64,000 bases of DNA from Terebella lapidaria (Eukaryota; Annelida; Polychaeta; Terebellida; Terebellidae). The stretch lies in assembly GCA_949152475.1 (NCBI GenBank), contig OX424568.1, forward strand, positions 19,195,667 through 19,259,666, in the 5' to 3' direction. A program made the position numbers and the translations under genes. The stretch's first letter is position 1. The number at the start of each line of letters is the position of its first letter. The notes beneath the pieces were generated by a model, which saw only the letters and a program-made list of their open reading frames with translations, was not told the origin of the DNA and searched no databases. Below are positions 24,164 through 38,200 of this stretch, one piece after another.

Positions 24164-26620
24164 TACTTGGCCAAATGAAATTTGGTCAAGTATGTTGGTC
24201 GGTTGCGTTTGTTTGTTTGTTTGTTTGTTTGTTTGTCAGTACGCACTCTAGCGTCCACAATTCCAGTTCTATCGTTCCCAAACTAGGTCGGAATATTCTG
24301 TAGGACAATGGCTCGGACGAGTTCGAAGATGGGCATTCAAGGTCAAATATTGAGATCAAGGTCATGCAAAATGTCGAAAACACATAAATAACCATAACAC
24401 CGGTTCTAATCGTCCTAGAAACGTCAAACTAAGTTCATATTGTAGACAAACTCGAGTTCTATCTTCCGTGACCTTGACCTTGACATTTGACCTTGACCTT
24501 GAGAAGTTCGCCTGAGGTCGAAGTCAAGGTCAAGTACAAAGGTCGGCGCAGCATATCGAGTAGTATATCGTTGGAAAGGTCTTGAGCCCCTTATTCCAGC
24601 GATATCTTATTTTTGGCGCTGCGACGTAAACTGACGTCACAATGACGTCATAAACGTCGAAAATCCGAAATTTCAAAGGGTCACAACATCGTCAATAGTG
24701 TATGGAATCCCTTGGAATTTGATATGCATTTTGACAGCATTGACCTCTACGAACTGAAGTACAAAGGTCAAAGGTCAAGGTCAAGGTTACCGAAATCCCA
24801 GAAAAACATGTTTTCGGTTATAACATCTGCTTGAATCGCAGCAGACTCCTGAAATTTGATCCATATGATTCAGAAGAGATATGACAATCAGACGTGTATG
24901 GCAATTTCATGATTGGTTTTGAACTTGGTCGGCAAAATGAGGTCACATGAGCAAAACTTGAAGGTCAAATTTTCAAACTTACTGATACCTATCAAATAGT
25001 ACATCAAATGGAAGGTATCAGTCCCCTGATACATACTGTTCCATGCTTTTTCAGATGTGACGTCTACTGACGTCACAGTGACGTCATAAACGTCAATTTT
25101 TCAAAATTTCAAAAGGCCATAGTGTCCGTAATTCTTTTTTGATTCTGATTAAATTATTCAAGTATAATCTGTATGTCCATACACAGGCAGTGCACAACTT
25201 TCGTGACCCAAAGTCACAGGTCAAAGCCAAGGTCAAGGAATAGGTCAAAATCACATAAATGGCAATAACTTCAGTTCTATATGTCAGGAAGATTTTAAAT
25301 TAAATGCATACTGTAAATAAACTCAAAGTCTATCTTCAGTGACCTTGACCGTGACCTTTGACCATGACCTTGACCCAACCGCTCAAGGTCAAACTTTCAT
25401 GAGAAAACAATATTATCTCTGACTCTCAATTTGATGCTTGAATACGATGTATTGTTGGTCCCTTATGCTCCACGTCAATTTTGAGTCTGATCGGATAAGC
25501 CATTGGGACGAAATTGACGTTCTTATGGCAACAAAGCTGGTCCCATTATAAGCAAAATCGCATATCCCGAGCTATCTATACTGATAACTGCCTGAATGAT
25601 GATTGTGAAAATCTGTCAGTAGACTGTCTTATAAGTGAGGTCAAGTTCTTCCAGTTAAAAAAATTTCAAGGTCAAATGTCAAAACCCGAGGTCAATATTG
25701 ACCTTCAATGGAAAATCGTGTAGGTCACTATATCTCAACTGTTAATGAAAACAGGAACGCAAAAGTAAAACCAGAATGTTGTCTTCACCTAGCCTAGAAA
25801 CATTTGTATTTACACCTAAGGCCTACGACCCATAGCCTTTCAAGTGCCTTGGTCGAATTTGACCTTAAAAATGACCTTGACCTTCACTTTTTAAAAATTT
25901 TGAAAGGTCTTCAAGGGTACTTTCCGAATCTGTTGCCATTTTAAAAATATGACGATATTTCACGTCACTATGACGTCAAACGTGATTTTAATTTGAATTA
26001 GAACCTGTCGGTTCCCATAGTCATGTTGGAGTGTGCAGGTTGCATGCACCGCAAGCGCCAACCACGACTCCGTCATTGTGAATATCTGCGAGGAAACAAT
26101 GTGTTCAATAACAGTATTATTCCTAGTTTATGATGCACTTTTCATATTTGTAATACATTGAAAACTCACCGAGATATCTTCATGGAAAGAGCAGTGGGGG
26201 TAAATCTGGTCCTCAGACCGTTTATACACCAATAAGTTGTGGAAACGATTATCCCCTGTGCACGAGTCCCATTCTAACTATAATGATTCGGTCGTGTAGT
26301 AACACAATATACCTCGAATAATCTAAATATTTACTTCAAAACAACGTTGCTGTTGTTTTCTAACTCAGTGATGTCCAGATGACACAAAGCCTAAAAGCCA
26401 TGATGTATTTACTACAATTTCAGGCACGAAACACTCCTTATTATTCAAACTATTGGCGATGACGAACCGGGTTCGAACCGGGTTTTTATAAATATCTTGT
26501 ATATATGCACAGGATATTGTTACTTGACGAAATCAAGCATTTTGTCAAGTATGTTGATCGGTTCTGTTTGTTACTTGGCCAAATGAAATTTGGTCAAGTA
26601 TGTTGGTCGGTTGCGTTTGT
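24164..26620 (+). repeat. Long module L4 (2457 bp), tandem duplicate of L3
   Basis: L4 matches L3 at 2457-bp offset, including L3's private variants, but has the H1 leader instead of H3. It ends with an extra H1 at 26572, giving three hairpins about 50 bp apart across the L4/X2 boundary. Confidence 0.86.
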
Positions 26621-28645
26621 TACTTCGCCAAATGAAATTTGGTCAAGTATGTTGGTCGGTTGCGTTTGTTTGTTTGTTTGTTTGTTTGTTTGTTTGTCAG
26701 TAAGCACTCTAGCGTCCACAATTCCAGTTCTGTCGTTCCCAAACTTGGTCGGAATATTCTGTAGGACAATGGCTCGGACGAGTTTGAAGATGGGCATTCA
26801 AGGTCAGATTTTTATGAAAGCATATATCATTGTAAGTATCAATCTATTACCACCAATACATCCAGATTTTGATGATGTTAATAACAAACGTAAAGTACAA
26901 CATTTTGCAATAGAAACAAAACCTGACCAAATATTTTATCCAAAGACACACTGGCGTCATCAGTGGCAGACAGTGTGTTAAATGTAGTTGTTCCTACTGT
27001 ACACCTGATAGAATTAGTATACAACTGCCCAACAACCTATGAAAAAAAATATATAAATCCAATACGAACCCCATGCAATAGATATATGACAAGTACATAA
27101 GTACCTAATCACAAGCCAAAAGGCTACTGAGTTGATGGTATCCTCGGGGACAAATTTAACGTCCGCCAGCAGTGAAACTGTCTCAGGGGTATCAATGTAA
27201 GTATCAATCTATTATCACCAATACATCCAGATTTTGATGATGGTAATAACAAACGTAAAGTACAAGATTTTGCAATAGAAACAAAGCCCGACCAAATAGT
27301 TTATCCAAAGACACACTGGCCTCATCAGGGGCAGACAGTGTGTTAAATGTAGTTGTTTCTACTGTACACATGATGGAATTAGTATACAACTGCCCAACAA
27401 CCTATGAAAAAAAAAATATATAAATCCAATACGAACCCCATGCAATAGATATATGACAAGTACATAAGTACCTAATCACAAGCCAAAAGGCTCCTGAGTT
27501 GATGTTATCCTCGGAGACAAATTTTTAACGTCCGCCAGCAGTGACACCGACTCAGTGGTATCAATGTAAGTATCAATCTTTTACCACCAATACATCCAGA
27601 TTTTGATGATGGTAATAACAAACGTAAAGCACAACATTTCGCAATAGAAACAAAGCCCGACCAAATAGTTTATCCAAAGACACACTGGTGTCATCAGGGG
27701 CAGACAGTGTGTTAAATGTAGTGGTTTCTACTGTACACCTGATGGAATTAGTATACAACGGCCCAACAACCTATGAAAAACATTAATTATATAAATCTAA
27801 TACAAACCCCAAGCCAAAAGGCTACTGAATTGATGGTATCCTCGGGGACAGATTTAACATCCGCCAGCAGTGACACCTACTCAGTTTTATGAATGTGAGT
27901 ATCGATCTATTCCTACCAATACATCCAGATTTTGATGATGTTAATAACAAACGTAAAGTACAACATTTTGCAATAGGAACAAAGCCCGACCAAATATGTG
28001 ACCTTCACCTTTGACCTTGATTTAGTATTTAAAGGTCAAATGTTCGAAAATATGCGAATGCGTTTTCACAATTTTTCTGGCTAAAATTCATAACAAAATG
28101 TTTGCAGAATGTACCAGAGTATCCAGTAAGTAGACATGGTTAACAGATCAGAAAATTTGGGTCAACGTTTTAATGTCGAGGTCACAAATTAGATTATGAA
28201 CACATAACTTGCCATAACTTCGGTTCTAACACACATATGGACTTCAAATTAGGTTCACATTGTACCAAGCGCCAATGCAGATCTTCTGTGATCTTTGCCT
28301 CCGACCTTTGACCTTGACCTTTGAAAGGTCAGCCAAGATCAACTTTTTGCATAAAATCACATTTCATGCAAATCTATAGAGCATCATATCAAATCAGAGG
28401 ACTTGAAGACACAAATTGTCCATAAGACGTTATTGGACGTCATAGTGACGTCATGAATGACCTGAAAACACATTTCGTCATATCTTCAGTTCAAATTACT
28501 GGAGAGACCTCGAATTAGATTCATATGAATGAACTCGTAATATGTGACCTAATATGTGATCTTTTGACCTTGACGGTGATCTGGTACTGGCTTTATTTCC
28601 ATTTGGCCAAGTGTCGCGCTATGCGCGACAGGCCCCGGGCTCTCG
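26621..28645 (+). repeat. Module X2 with four core sub-repeats
   Basis: The L-type head has a stem-damaging change (TACTTCGCC instead of TACTTGGCC). The X core begins at 26807 with sub-repeat markers at 26832, 27197, 27567 and 27895 (spacings 365, 370, 328), one more than X1. The module then has the X tail with its GGTCA block and ends in hairpin H3 (28613-28629). Confidence 0.85.
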
Positions 28646-30958
28646 TTTGTTTGTTTGTCAGTAAGCACTCTAGCGTCCACAATTCCAGTTCTATCGTTCC
28701 CAAACTTGGTCGGAATATTCTGTAGGACAATGGCTCGGACAAGTTCGAAGATGGGCATCCAAGGTCAAATAACAAGGTCAAGGTCACGCAAAACGTTGAA
28801 AATACATAAGTGGCCATAACTGCGGTTCTAATTGTCGTAGAGACTTCAAACCAAGTTCATAGTGTAGATAAACTCGAGTTATATCTTCCGTGACCTTGAC
28901 CTTGACATTTGACCTTGATCTTGAGAAGTTCGCCTCTGGTGAATTTCAAGGTCAAGTACGAAGGTCAGCGCACCATATCGAGTAGTATATTGTTAGAAAG
29001 GTCTTCGGCCCCTGATTCCAGTGATATCTTATTTTTGGCGCTGCGACGTATACTGACGTCACAATGACGTCATAAACGTCAAATTTCCGAAATTTCAAAA
29101 GGCCATAAAAGCGTTAATATTGTATGGAATCTCTTTGAAGTTGATATGCATTTTGACAGCATTGACCTCTACGAATTGGAGTACAAAGGTCAAAGGTCAA
29201 GGTCAAGGTCACCGAAATCCCAGAAAAACACGTTTTCGGTTATAGCATCTGCTTGAATCGCGGCAGACTCTTGAAATTTGATCCATATGATTCAGAAGAG
29301 ATATGGCAATCAGACGTGTATGACAATTTCATGATTGATTTGAACTTGCTTGGCAAAATGAGGTTACATGAGCAAAACTTGAAGGTCAAATTTTCAAACT
29401 GACTGAAACCTATCAAATAGTACATCAAATGGAAGGTATCGATCCCCTGATACATACTGTTCCATGCCTTTTCAGATGTGACATTTACTGACGTCACAGT
29501 GACGTCATAAACGTCAATTTTTCAAAATTTCAACATTCCATAGTGTCCGTAATTCTTGTTCGATTCTGATTAAATTATTCAAGTATAATCTGTATGTCCA
29601 TACACAAGCAGTGTACAACTTTCGTAACCCAAAGTCACAGGTCAAAGCCAAGGTCAAGGAATAGGTTAAAATCACATAAATGGCCATAACTTCGGTTCTA
29701 TATGTCACCGAGACTTAAAACCAAATGCATACTGTAAATAAACTCAAAGTCTATCTTCAGTGACCTTGACCGTGACCTTTGACCATGACCTTGACCCAAC
29801 CGCTCAAGGTCAAACTTTCATGAGAAAACAATATTATCTCTGACTCTCAATTTGATGCTTGAATACGATGTATTGCTGGTCCCTTATGTCCCACGTCAAT
29901 TTTGAGTCTGATCAGATAAGCCATTGTGACGAAATTGACGTTCTTATGGCAACAAAGTCGGTCCCATTATAAGCAAAATCGCATATTCCGAGCTATCTAT
30001 ACTGATAACTGCCTGAATAATGATTTTGAAACTCTGTCAGTAGATTGTCTTATAAGTGAGGTCGAGTTCTTACAGCTAAAAAAATTTCAAGGTCAATTGT
30101 CAAAGCCCGAGGTCAATATTGACCTTCAATGGAAATTCGTGTAGGTCACTATGTCTCAACTGTTAATGAAAATAGGAACGCAAAAGTAAAGCCAGAATGT
30201 TGTCTTCACCTAGCTTAGAAACATTTGTATTTACACCTAAGGCCTACCACCCACAGCCTTTCCAAGTGGCTTGGTCGAATTTGACCTTGAAAATGACTTT
30301 GACCTTGAAAGGTCTTCAAGAGTGCTTTCTGAATCTGTTACCATTTTAAAATGGTCAAACACAGTAATTTGGATTAGAACCTGTCGGTTCCCATAGTCAT
30401 GTTGGTGTGTGCAGGCTGCATGCACCGCAAGCGCCCACCACTACTCCTTCATTGTGAATATTTACAAGGAAACAATGTGTTCAATAACAGTATTAGTCCT
30501 AGTTTATGATGCACTTTTCATATTTGCAATACATTGAAAACTCACCGAGATATCTTTATGGAAAGAGGAGTGGGGGTAAATCTGTTCCTCAACCCGTTTA
30601 TACAGCAATAAGTTGTGTTAAGGATTACCCCCTGTGTCCCATTCTAACTATGATGATTTGGTCGATTAGTAACACAATATACCTCGATAAATCTAAATAT
30701 TTACTTCAAAACAACACTGCTGCTGTTTTCTAACTCAGTGATGTCCAGATCACACAAAGCCTAAAAGCCATGATGTATTTACTACAATTTGAGACACGAA
30801 ACACTCCTTACTATTCAAACTATTGGCGATGACGAACCGGGTTCGAACCGGGTTTGTGAGCACTGTGACAGTTTATAAATATCTTGTATATATGCATAGG
30901 ATATTGTTACTTGACGGAATCAAACATTTTGTCAAGTATGTTGATCGGTTCTGTTTGT
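28646..30958 (+). repeat. Long module L5, more diverged
   Basis: L5 is homologous to the other L modules throughout but carries many more substitutions and small deletions, for example around 30290-30370 and 30620-30670. It keeps a fuller tail near 30830-30880 in which the CCGGGTT pair is followed by TTTGTGAGCACTGTGACAG. That tail resembles the S tail and is shortened in L1-L4. It is probably an older or less homogenised member. Confidence 0.83.
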
Positions 30959-32273
30959 TACTTGGCCAAATGAAATTTGGTCAAGTATGTTGGTCGGTTG
31001 CGTTTGTTTGTTTGTCAGTAAGCACTCTAGCGTCCACAATTCCAGTTCTATCGTTCCCAAACTTGGTCGGAATATTCCGTAGGACAATGGCTTGGACGAG
31101 TTCGAAGATGGGCATTCAAGGTCAGATTTTTATGAAAGCATATATCAATGTAAGTATCAATCTATTACCACCAATACATCCAGATTTTGATGATGTTAAT
31201 AACAAACGTAAAGTACAACATTTTGCAATAGAAACAAAGCCTGACCAAGTAGTTTATCCGTAGACACACTGGCGTCATCAGGGGCAGACAGTGTGTTAAA
31301 TGTAGTTGTTTCTACTGTACACCTGATGGAATTAGTATACAACTGCCCAACAACCTTTGAAAAATATATATATATAAATCCAATACGAACCCCATGCAAT
31401 AGATATATGACAAGTACATAAGTACCTAATCACAAGCCAAAAGGCTACTGAGTTGATGGTATCCTCGGGGACAGATTTAACGTCCGCCAGCAGTGACACC
31501 GACTCAGTGGTATGAATGTAAGTATCAATCTATTACCACCAATACATCCAGATTTTGATGATGTTAATAATAAACGTAAAGTACAACATTTTGCAATAGA
31601 AACAAAGCCCGGCCAAATATGTGACCTTGACCTTTGACCTTGACCTTGATTTAGTATTCAAAGGTCAAATGTTCGAAAATATGCGAATGCGTTTTCACAA
31701 TTTTTCTGGCTAAAATTCATAACGAAATGTTTGCAGAATGTACCAGAGTATCCAGTAAGTAGACATGGTTAACAGATCAAAAAATTTGGGTCAACGTTTT
31801 AACGTCAAGGTCACAAATTAGATTATGAACACATAACTTGCCATAACTTCGGTTCTATAACACATATGGACTTCAAATTAGGTTCACATTGTACCAAGCG
31901 CCAATGCAGATCTTCTGTGATCTTTGCCTTCGACCTTTGACCTTGACCTTTGAAAGGTCAGCCAAGGTCAACTTTTTGCATAAAATCAAATTTCATGCAA
32001 ATCTATAGAGTATCATATCAAATCAGGACTTGAAGACACAAATTTGGTCCATAAGACGTTATTGGACCTCATAGTGACGTCATGAATGACCTAAAAACAC
32101 ATTTCGTCATATCTTCAGTTCAAATTACTGGAGAGACCTCGAATTAGATTCATATGAAAGAACTCGTAATATGTGACCTTCACATTACCTTTTGACCTCG
32201 ACGGTGATCGGGTACTGGCTTTATTTCCATTTGGCCAAGTGTCGCGCTATGCGCGACAGCCCTCGGGCTCTCG
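30959..32273 (+). repeat. Module X3 with two core sub-repeats
   Basis: An H1 leader and short L head are followed by the X core from 31125, with sub-repeat markers only at 31150 and 31518. The X tail ends in hairpin H3 at 32241-32257. The GTTT tract after CTCG runs straight into the first S copy of array B. Confidence 0.84.
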
Positions 32274-35200
32274 TTTGTTTGTTTGTTTGTGTGCGCTCTA
32301 CAGGCCACAGTTCTCATTGGAAATTCATGAAATCTGGTAGAAAGTTTCTGGGCTGAAAAAGAAAGGTCGCTAGTTCTTTGTTAAGCTCAAGGTCAAATAA
32401 CAAGGTCAAGGTCACGCAAAACGTCGAAAACACATAAGTGCTCATTATTCCAGTTCTAATCATCGTAGAGACTTCAAATCAAGTTCATATTGTAGATATA
32501 CTCGAATTCTGTCTTCTGTGACCATGACCTTGACATTTGACCTTGACCTTGAGAAGTATGCCATGAGGTGAATATCAAGGTCAAGTACGAAGGTCAGCGC
32601 ACTATATCGAGTAGTACATTGTTGGAAAGGTCTTGAGTCCCTGATTCCAGTGATATCTCATTTTTGGCGCTGCGACATAAACTGACGTCATAATGACGTC
32701 ATAAACGTCAAAAATCCGAAATTTCAAAGGGCCATAACACCGTCAATAGTGAATGGAATCCTTTGAAATTTGATATGCACTTTGAAAGCATTGACTTCTA
32801 CGAATTTAAGTGCAAAGGTCAAAGGTCAAGGTCAAGGTCATCGAAATCCCAGAAAAACACGTTTCCGGTAATAACATCTGTTTGAATCATTGTGGGCTCA
32901 TGAAATTTGAACCATGTCATTTAGAAGGGGTATGGCAATCAGATAAATATGTCAATTCCATGATTTACCTCGAACTTTGTCTATAATCTGACAAAACTTA
33001 ATCAGAATCCCATGAGTTTTTGGGATTTTACAGATATTTTTTTATGTTTTCATGGCTCCAATTTTCACACATTTACTGAACATTAATTTTAAAGAATTTC
33101 CTTGCAGTCAGTTGCAGTGTTATTTCTAGTTTATGGTCCACTTTTCACATTTGGAATAACTTGAAAACTCGCCGAGATATCAAAGTAGAAAGAGCAGTGG
33201 GGTGAATTTGATTCTCAATCCGTTCAGATGCTAATAAGCTGTAGAAACGATTACCCCCTGTGGACATGTCCCCTTCTAAATATACACACTCGGTTGCGAA
33301 GTAGTACAGTATATCATATATGTATCCAAGTGCACATCTCAAACAACATTTCTTTTGTTTTTTGACTCAGAGGTGTCCAATTGGTATGATAAAGTCTAAA
33401 ACTCATGTCTAAATACAGTCTGGGTCAAGCGACAGGCCACTTTATATCACAACTTTTGGGCATGACGAACAGGGGTTTGTGAGCACCAGGTTTGTGAGCA
33501 TTGTGAGCACTGTTACAGGTTTATAGTACATGTAGGGCATTGCCTAAGGCCCAATAGCTTGTATATATGCACCGGATATTATTACTTGACGAAATCAAAG
33601 ATTTTGTCAAGTATGTTGATCGGTTCCGTTTGTTTGTATGTTTGTTTGTTTGTTTGTTTGTTTGTTTGTGTGCGCTCTACAGGCCACAGTTCTCATTGGA
33701 AATTCATGAAATCTGGTAGAAAGTTTCTGGGCTGAAAAAGAAAGGTCGCTAGTTCTTTGTTAAGCTCAAGGTCAAATAACAAGGTCAAGGTCACGCAAAA
33801 CGTCGAAAACACATAAGTGCTCATTATTCCAGTTCTAATCATCGTAGAGACTTCAAATCAAGTTCATATTGTAGATATACTCGAATTCTGTCTTCTGTGA
33901 CCATGACCTTGACATTTGACCTTGACCTTGAGAAGTATGCCATGAGGTGAATATCAAGGTCAAGTACGAAGGTCAGCGCACTATATCGAGTAGTACATTG
34001 TTGGAAAGGTCTTGAGTCCCTGATTCCAGTGATATCTCATTTTTGGCGCTGCGACATAAACTGACGTCATAATGACGTCATAAACGTCAAAAATCCGAAA
34101 TTTCAAAGGGCCATAACACCGTCAATAGTGAATGGAATCCTTTGAAATTTGATATGCACTTTGAAAGCATTGACTTCTACGAATTTAAGTGCAAAGGTCA
34201 AAGGTCAAGGTCAAGGTCATCGAAATCCCAGAAAAACACGTTTCCGGTAATAACATCTGTTTGAATCATTGTGGGCTCATGAAATTTGAACCATGTCATT
34301 TAGAAGGGGTATGGCAATCAGATAAATATGTCAATTCCATGATTTACCTCGAACTTTGTCTATAATCTGACAAAACTTAATCAGAATCCCATGAGTTTTT
34401 GGGATTTTACAGATATTTTTTTATGTTTTCATGGCTCCAATTTTCACACATTTACTGAACATTAATTTTAAAGAATTTCCTTGCAGTCAGTTGCAGTGTT
34501 ATTTCTAGTTTATGGTCCACTTTTCACATTTGGAATAACTTGAAAACTCGCCGAGATATCAAAGTAGAAAGAGCAGTGGGGTGAATTTGATTCTCAATCC
34601 GTTCAGATGCTAATAAGCTGTAGAAACGATTACCCCCTGTGGACATGTCCCCTTCTAAATATACACACTCGGTTGCGAAGTAGTACAGTATATCATATAT
34701 GTATCCAAGTGCACATCTCAAACAACATTTCTTTTGTTTTTTGACTCAGAGGTGTCCAATTGGTATGATAAAGTCTAAAACTCATGTCTAAATACAGTCT
34801 GGGTCAAGCGACAGGCCACTTTATATCACAACTTTTGGGCATGACGAACAGGGGTTTGTGAGCACCAGGTTTGTGAGCATTGTGAGCACTGTTACAGGTT
34901 TATAGTACATGTAGGGCATTGCCTAAGGCCCAATAGCTTGTATATATGCACCGGATATTATTACTTGACGAAATCAAAGATTTTGTCAAGTATGTTGATC
35001 GGTTCCGTTTGTTTGTATGTTTGTTTGTTTGTTTGTTTGTTTGTTTGTGTGCGCTCTACAGGCCACAGTTCTCATTGGAAATTCATGAAATCTGGTAGAA
35101 AGTTTCTGGGCTGAAAAAGAAAGGTCGCTAGTTCTTTGTTAAGCTCAAGGTCAAATAACAAGGTCAAGGTCACGCAAAACGTCGAAAACACATAAGTGCT

Positions 35201-38200
35201 CATTATTCCAGTTCTAATCATCGTAGAGACTTCAAATCAAGTTCATATTGTAGATATACTCGAATTCTGTCTTCTGTGACCATGACCTTGACATTTGACC
35301 TTGACCTTGAGAAGTATGCCATGAGGTGAATATCAAGGTCAAGTACGAAGGTCAGCGCACTATATCGAGTAGTACATTGTTGGAAAGGTCTTGAGTCCCT
35401 GATTCCAGTGATATCTCATTTTTGGCGCTGCGACATAAACTGACGTCATAATGACGTCATAAACGTCAAAAATCCGAAATTTCAAAGGGCCATAACACCG
35501 TCAATAGTGAATGGAATCCTTTGAAATTTGATATGCACTTTGAAAGCATTGACTTCTACGAATTTAAGTGCAAAGGTCAAAGGTCAAGGTCAAGGTCATC
35601 GAAATCCCAGAAAAACACGTTTCCGGTAATAACATCTGTTTGAATCATTGTGGGCTCATGAAATTTGAACCATGTCATTTAGAAGGGGTATGGCAATCAG
35701 ATAAATATGTCAATTCCATGATTTACCTCGAACTTTGTCTATAATCTGACAAAACTTAATCAGAATCCCATGAGTTTTTGGGATTTTACAGATATTTTTT
35801 TATGTTTTCATGGCTCCAATTTTCACACATTTACTGAACATTAATTTTAAAGAATTTCCTTGCAGTCAGTTGCAGTGTTATTTCTAGTTTATGGTCCACT
35901 TTTCACATTTGGAATAACTTGAAAACTCGCCGAGATATCAAAGTAGAAAGAGCAGTGGGGTGAATTTGATTCTCAATCCGTTCAGATGCTAATAAGCTGT
36001 AGAAACGATTACCCCCTGTGGACATGTCCCCTTCTAAATATACACACTCGGTTGCGAAGTAGTACAGTATATCATATATGTATCCAAGTGCACATCTCAA
36101 ACAACATTTCTTTTGTTTTTTGACTCAGAGGTGTCCAATTGGTATGATAAAGTCTAAAACTCATGTCTAAATACAGTCTGGGTCAAGCGACAGGCCACTT
36201 TATATCACAACTTTTGGGCATGACGAACAGGGGTTTGTGAGCACCAGGTTTGTGAGCATTGTGAGCACTGTTACAGGTTTATAGTACATGTAGGGCATTG
36301 CCTAAGGCCCAATAGCTTGTATATATGCACCGGATATTATTACTTGACGAAATCAAAGATTTTGTCAAGTATGTTGATCGGTTCCGTTTGTTTGTATGTT
36401 TGTTTGTTTGTTTGTTTGTTTGTTTGTGTGCGCTCTACAGGCCACAGTTCTCATTGGAAATTCATGAAATCTGGTAGAAAGTTTCTGGGCTGAAAAAGAA
36501 AGGTCGCTAGTTCTTTGTTAAGCTCAAGGTCAAATAACAAGGTCAAGGTCACGCAAAACGTCGAAAACACATAAGTGCTCATTATTCCAGTTCTAATCAT
36601 CGTAGAGACTTCAAATCAAGTTCATATTGTAGATATACTCGAATTCTGTCTTCTGTGACCATGACCTTGACATTTGACCTTGACCTTGAGAAGTATGCCA
36701 TGAGGTGAATATCAAGGTCAAGTACGAAGGTCAGCGCACTATATCGAGTAGTACATTGTTGGAAAGGTCTTGAGTCCCTGATTCCAGTGATATCTCATTT
36801 TTGGCGCTGCGACATAAACTGACGTCATAATGACGTCATAAACGTCAAAAATCCGAAATTTCAAAGGGCCATAACACCGTCAATAGTGAATGGAATCCTT
36901 TGAAATTTGATATGCACTTTGAAAGCATTGACTTCTACGAATTTAAGTGCAAAGGTCAAAGGTCAAGGTCAAGGTCATCGAAATCCCAGAAAAACACGTT
37001 TCCGGTAATAACATCTGTTTGAATCATTGTGGGCTCATGAAATTTGAACCATGTCATTTAGAAGGGGTATGGCAATCAGATAAATATGTCAATTCCATGA
37101 TTTACCTCGAACTTTGTCTATAATCTGACAAAACTTAATCAGAATCCCATGAGTTTTTGGGATTTTACAGATATTTTTTTATGTTTTCATGGCTCCAATT
37201 TTCACACATTTACTGAACATTAATTTTAAAGAATTTCCTTGCAGTCAGTTGCAGTGTTATTTCTAGTTTATGGTCCACTTTTCACATTTGGAATAACTTG
37301 AAAACTCGCCGAGATATCAAAGTAGAAAGAGCAGTGGGGTGAATTTGATTCTCAATCCGTTCAGATGCTAATAAGCTGTAGAAACGATTACCCCCTGTGG
37401 ACATGTCCCCTTCTAAATATACACACTCGGTTGCGAAGTAGTACAGTATATCATATATGTATCCAAGTGCACATCTCAAACAACATTTCTTTTGTTTTTT
37501 GACTCAGAGGTGTCCAATTGGTATGATAAAGTCTAAAACTCATGTCTAAATACAGTCTGGGTCAAGCGACAGGCCACTTTATATCACAACTTTTGGGCAT
37601 GACGAACAGGGGTTTGTGAGCACCAGGTTTGTGAGCATTGTGAGCACTGTTACAGGTTTATAGTACATGTAGGGCATTGCCTAAGGCCCAATAGCTTGTA
37701 TATATGCACCGGATATTATTACTTGACGAAATCAAAGATTTTGTCAAGTATGTTGATCGGTTCCGTTTGTTTGTATGTTTGTTTGTTTGTTTGTTTGTTT
37801 GTTTGTGTGCGCTCTACAGGCCACAGTTCTCATTGGAAATTCATGAAATCTGGTAGAAAGTTTCTGGGCTGAAAAAGAAAGGTCGCTAGTTCTTTGTTAA
37901 GCTCAAGGTCAAATAACAAGGTCAAGGTCACGCAAAACGTCGAAAACACATAAGTGCTCATTATTCCAGTTCTAATCATCGTAGAGACTTCAAATCAAGT
38001 TCATATTGTAGATATACTCGAATTCTGTCTTCTGTGACCATGACCTTGACATTTGACCTTGACCTTGAGAAGTATGCCATGAGGTGAATATCAAGGTCAA
38101 GTACGAAGGTCAGCGCACTATATCGAGTAGTACATTGTTGGAAAGGTCTTGAGTCCCTGATTCCAGTGATATCTCATTTTTGGCGCTGCGACATAAACTG

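Noticed and set aside
8771-32273. Calling the modules Helitrons or Helentron-derived elements outright
   Set aside because: Hairpin plus microsatellite plus internal repeats is suggestive, but no Rep/helicase gene, no CTRR end and no dispersed copy is visible in this window.
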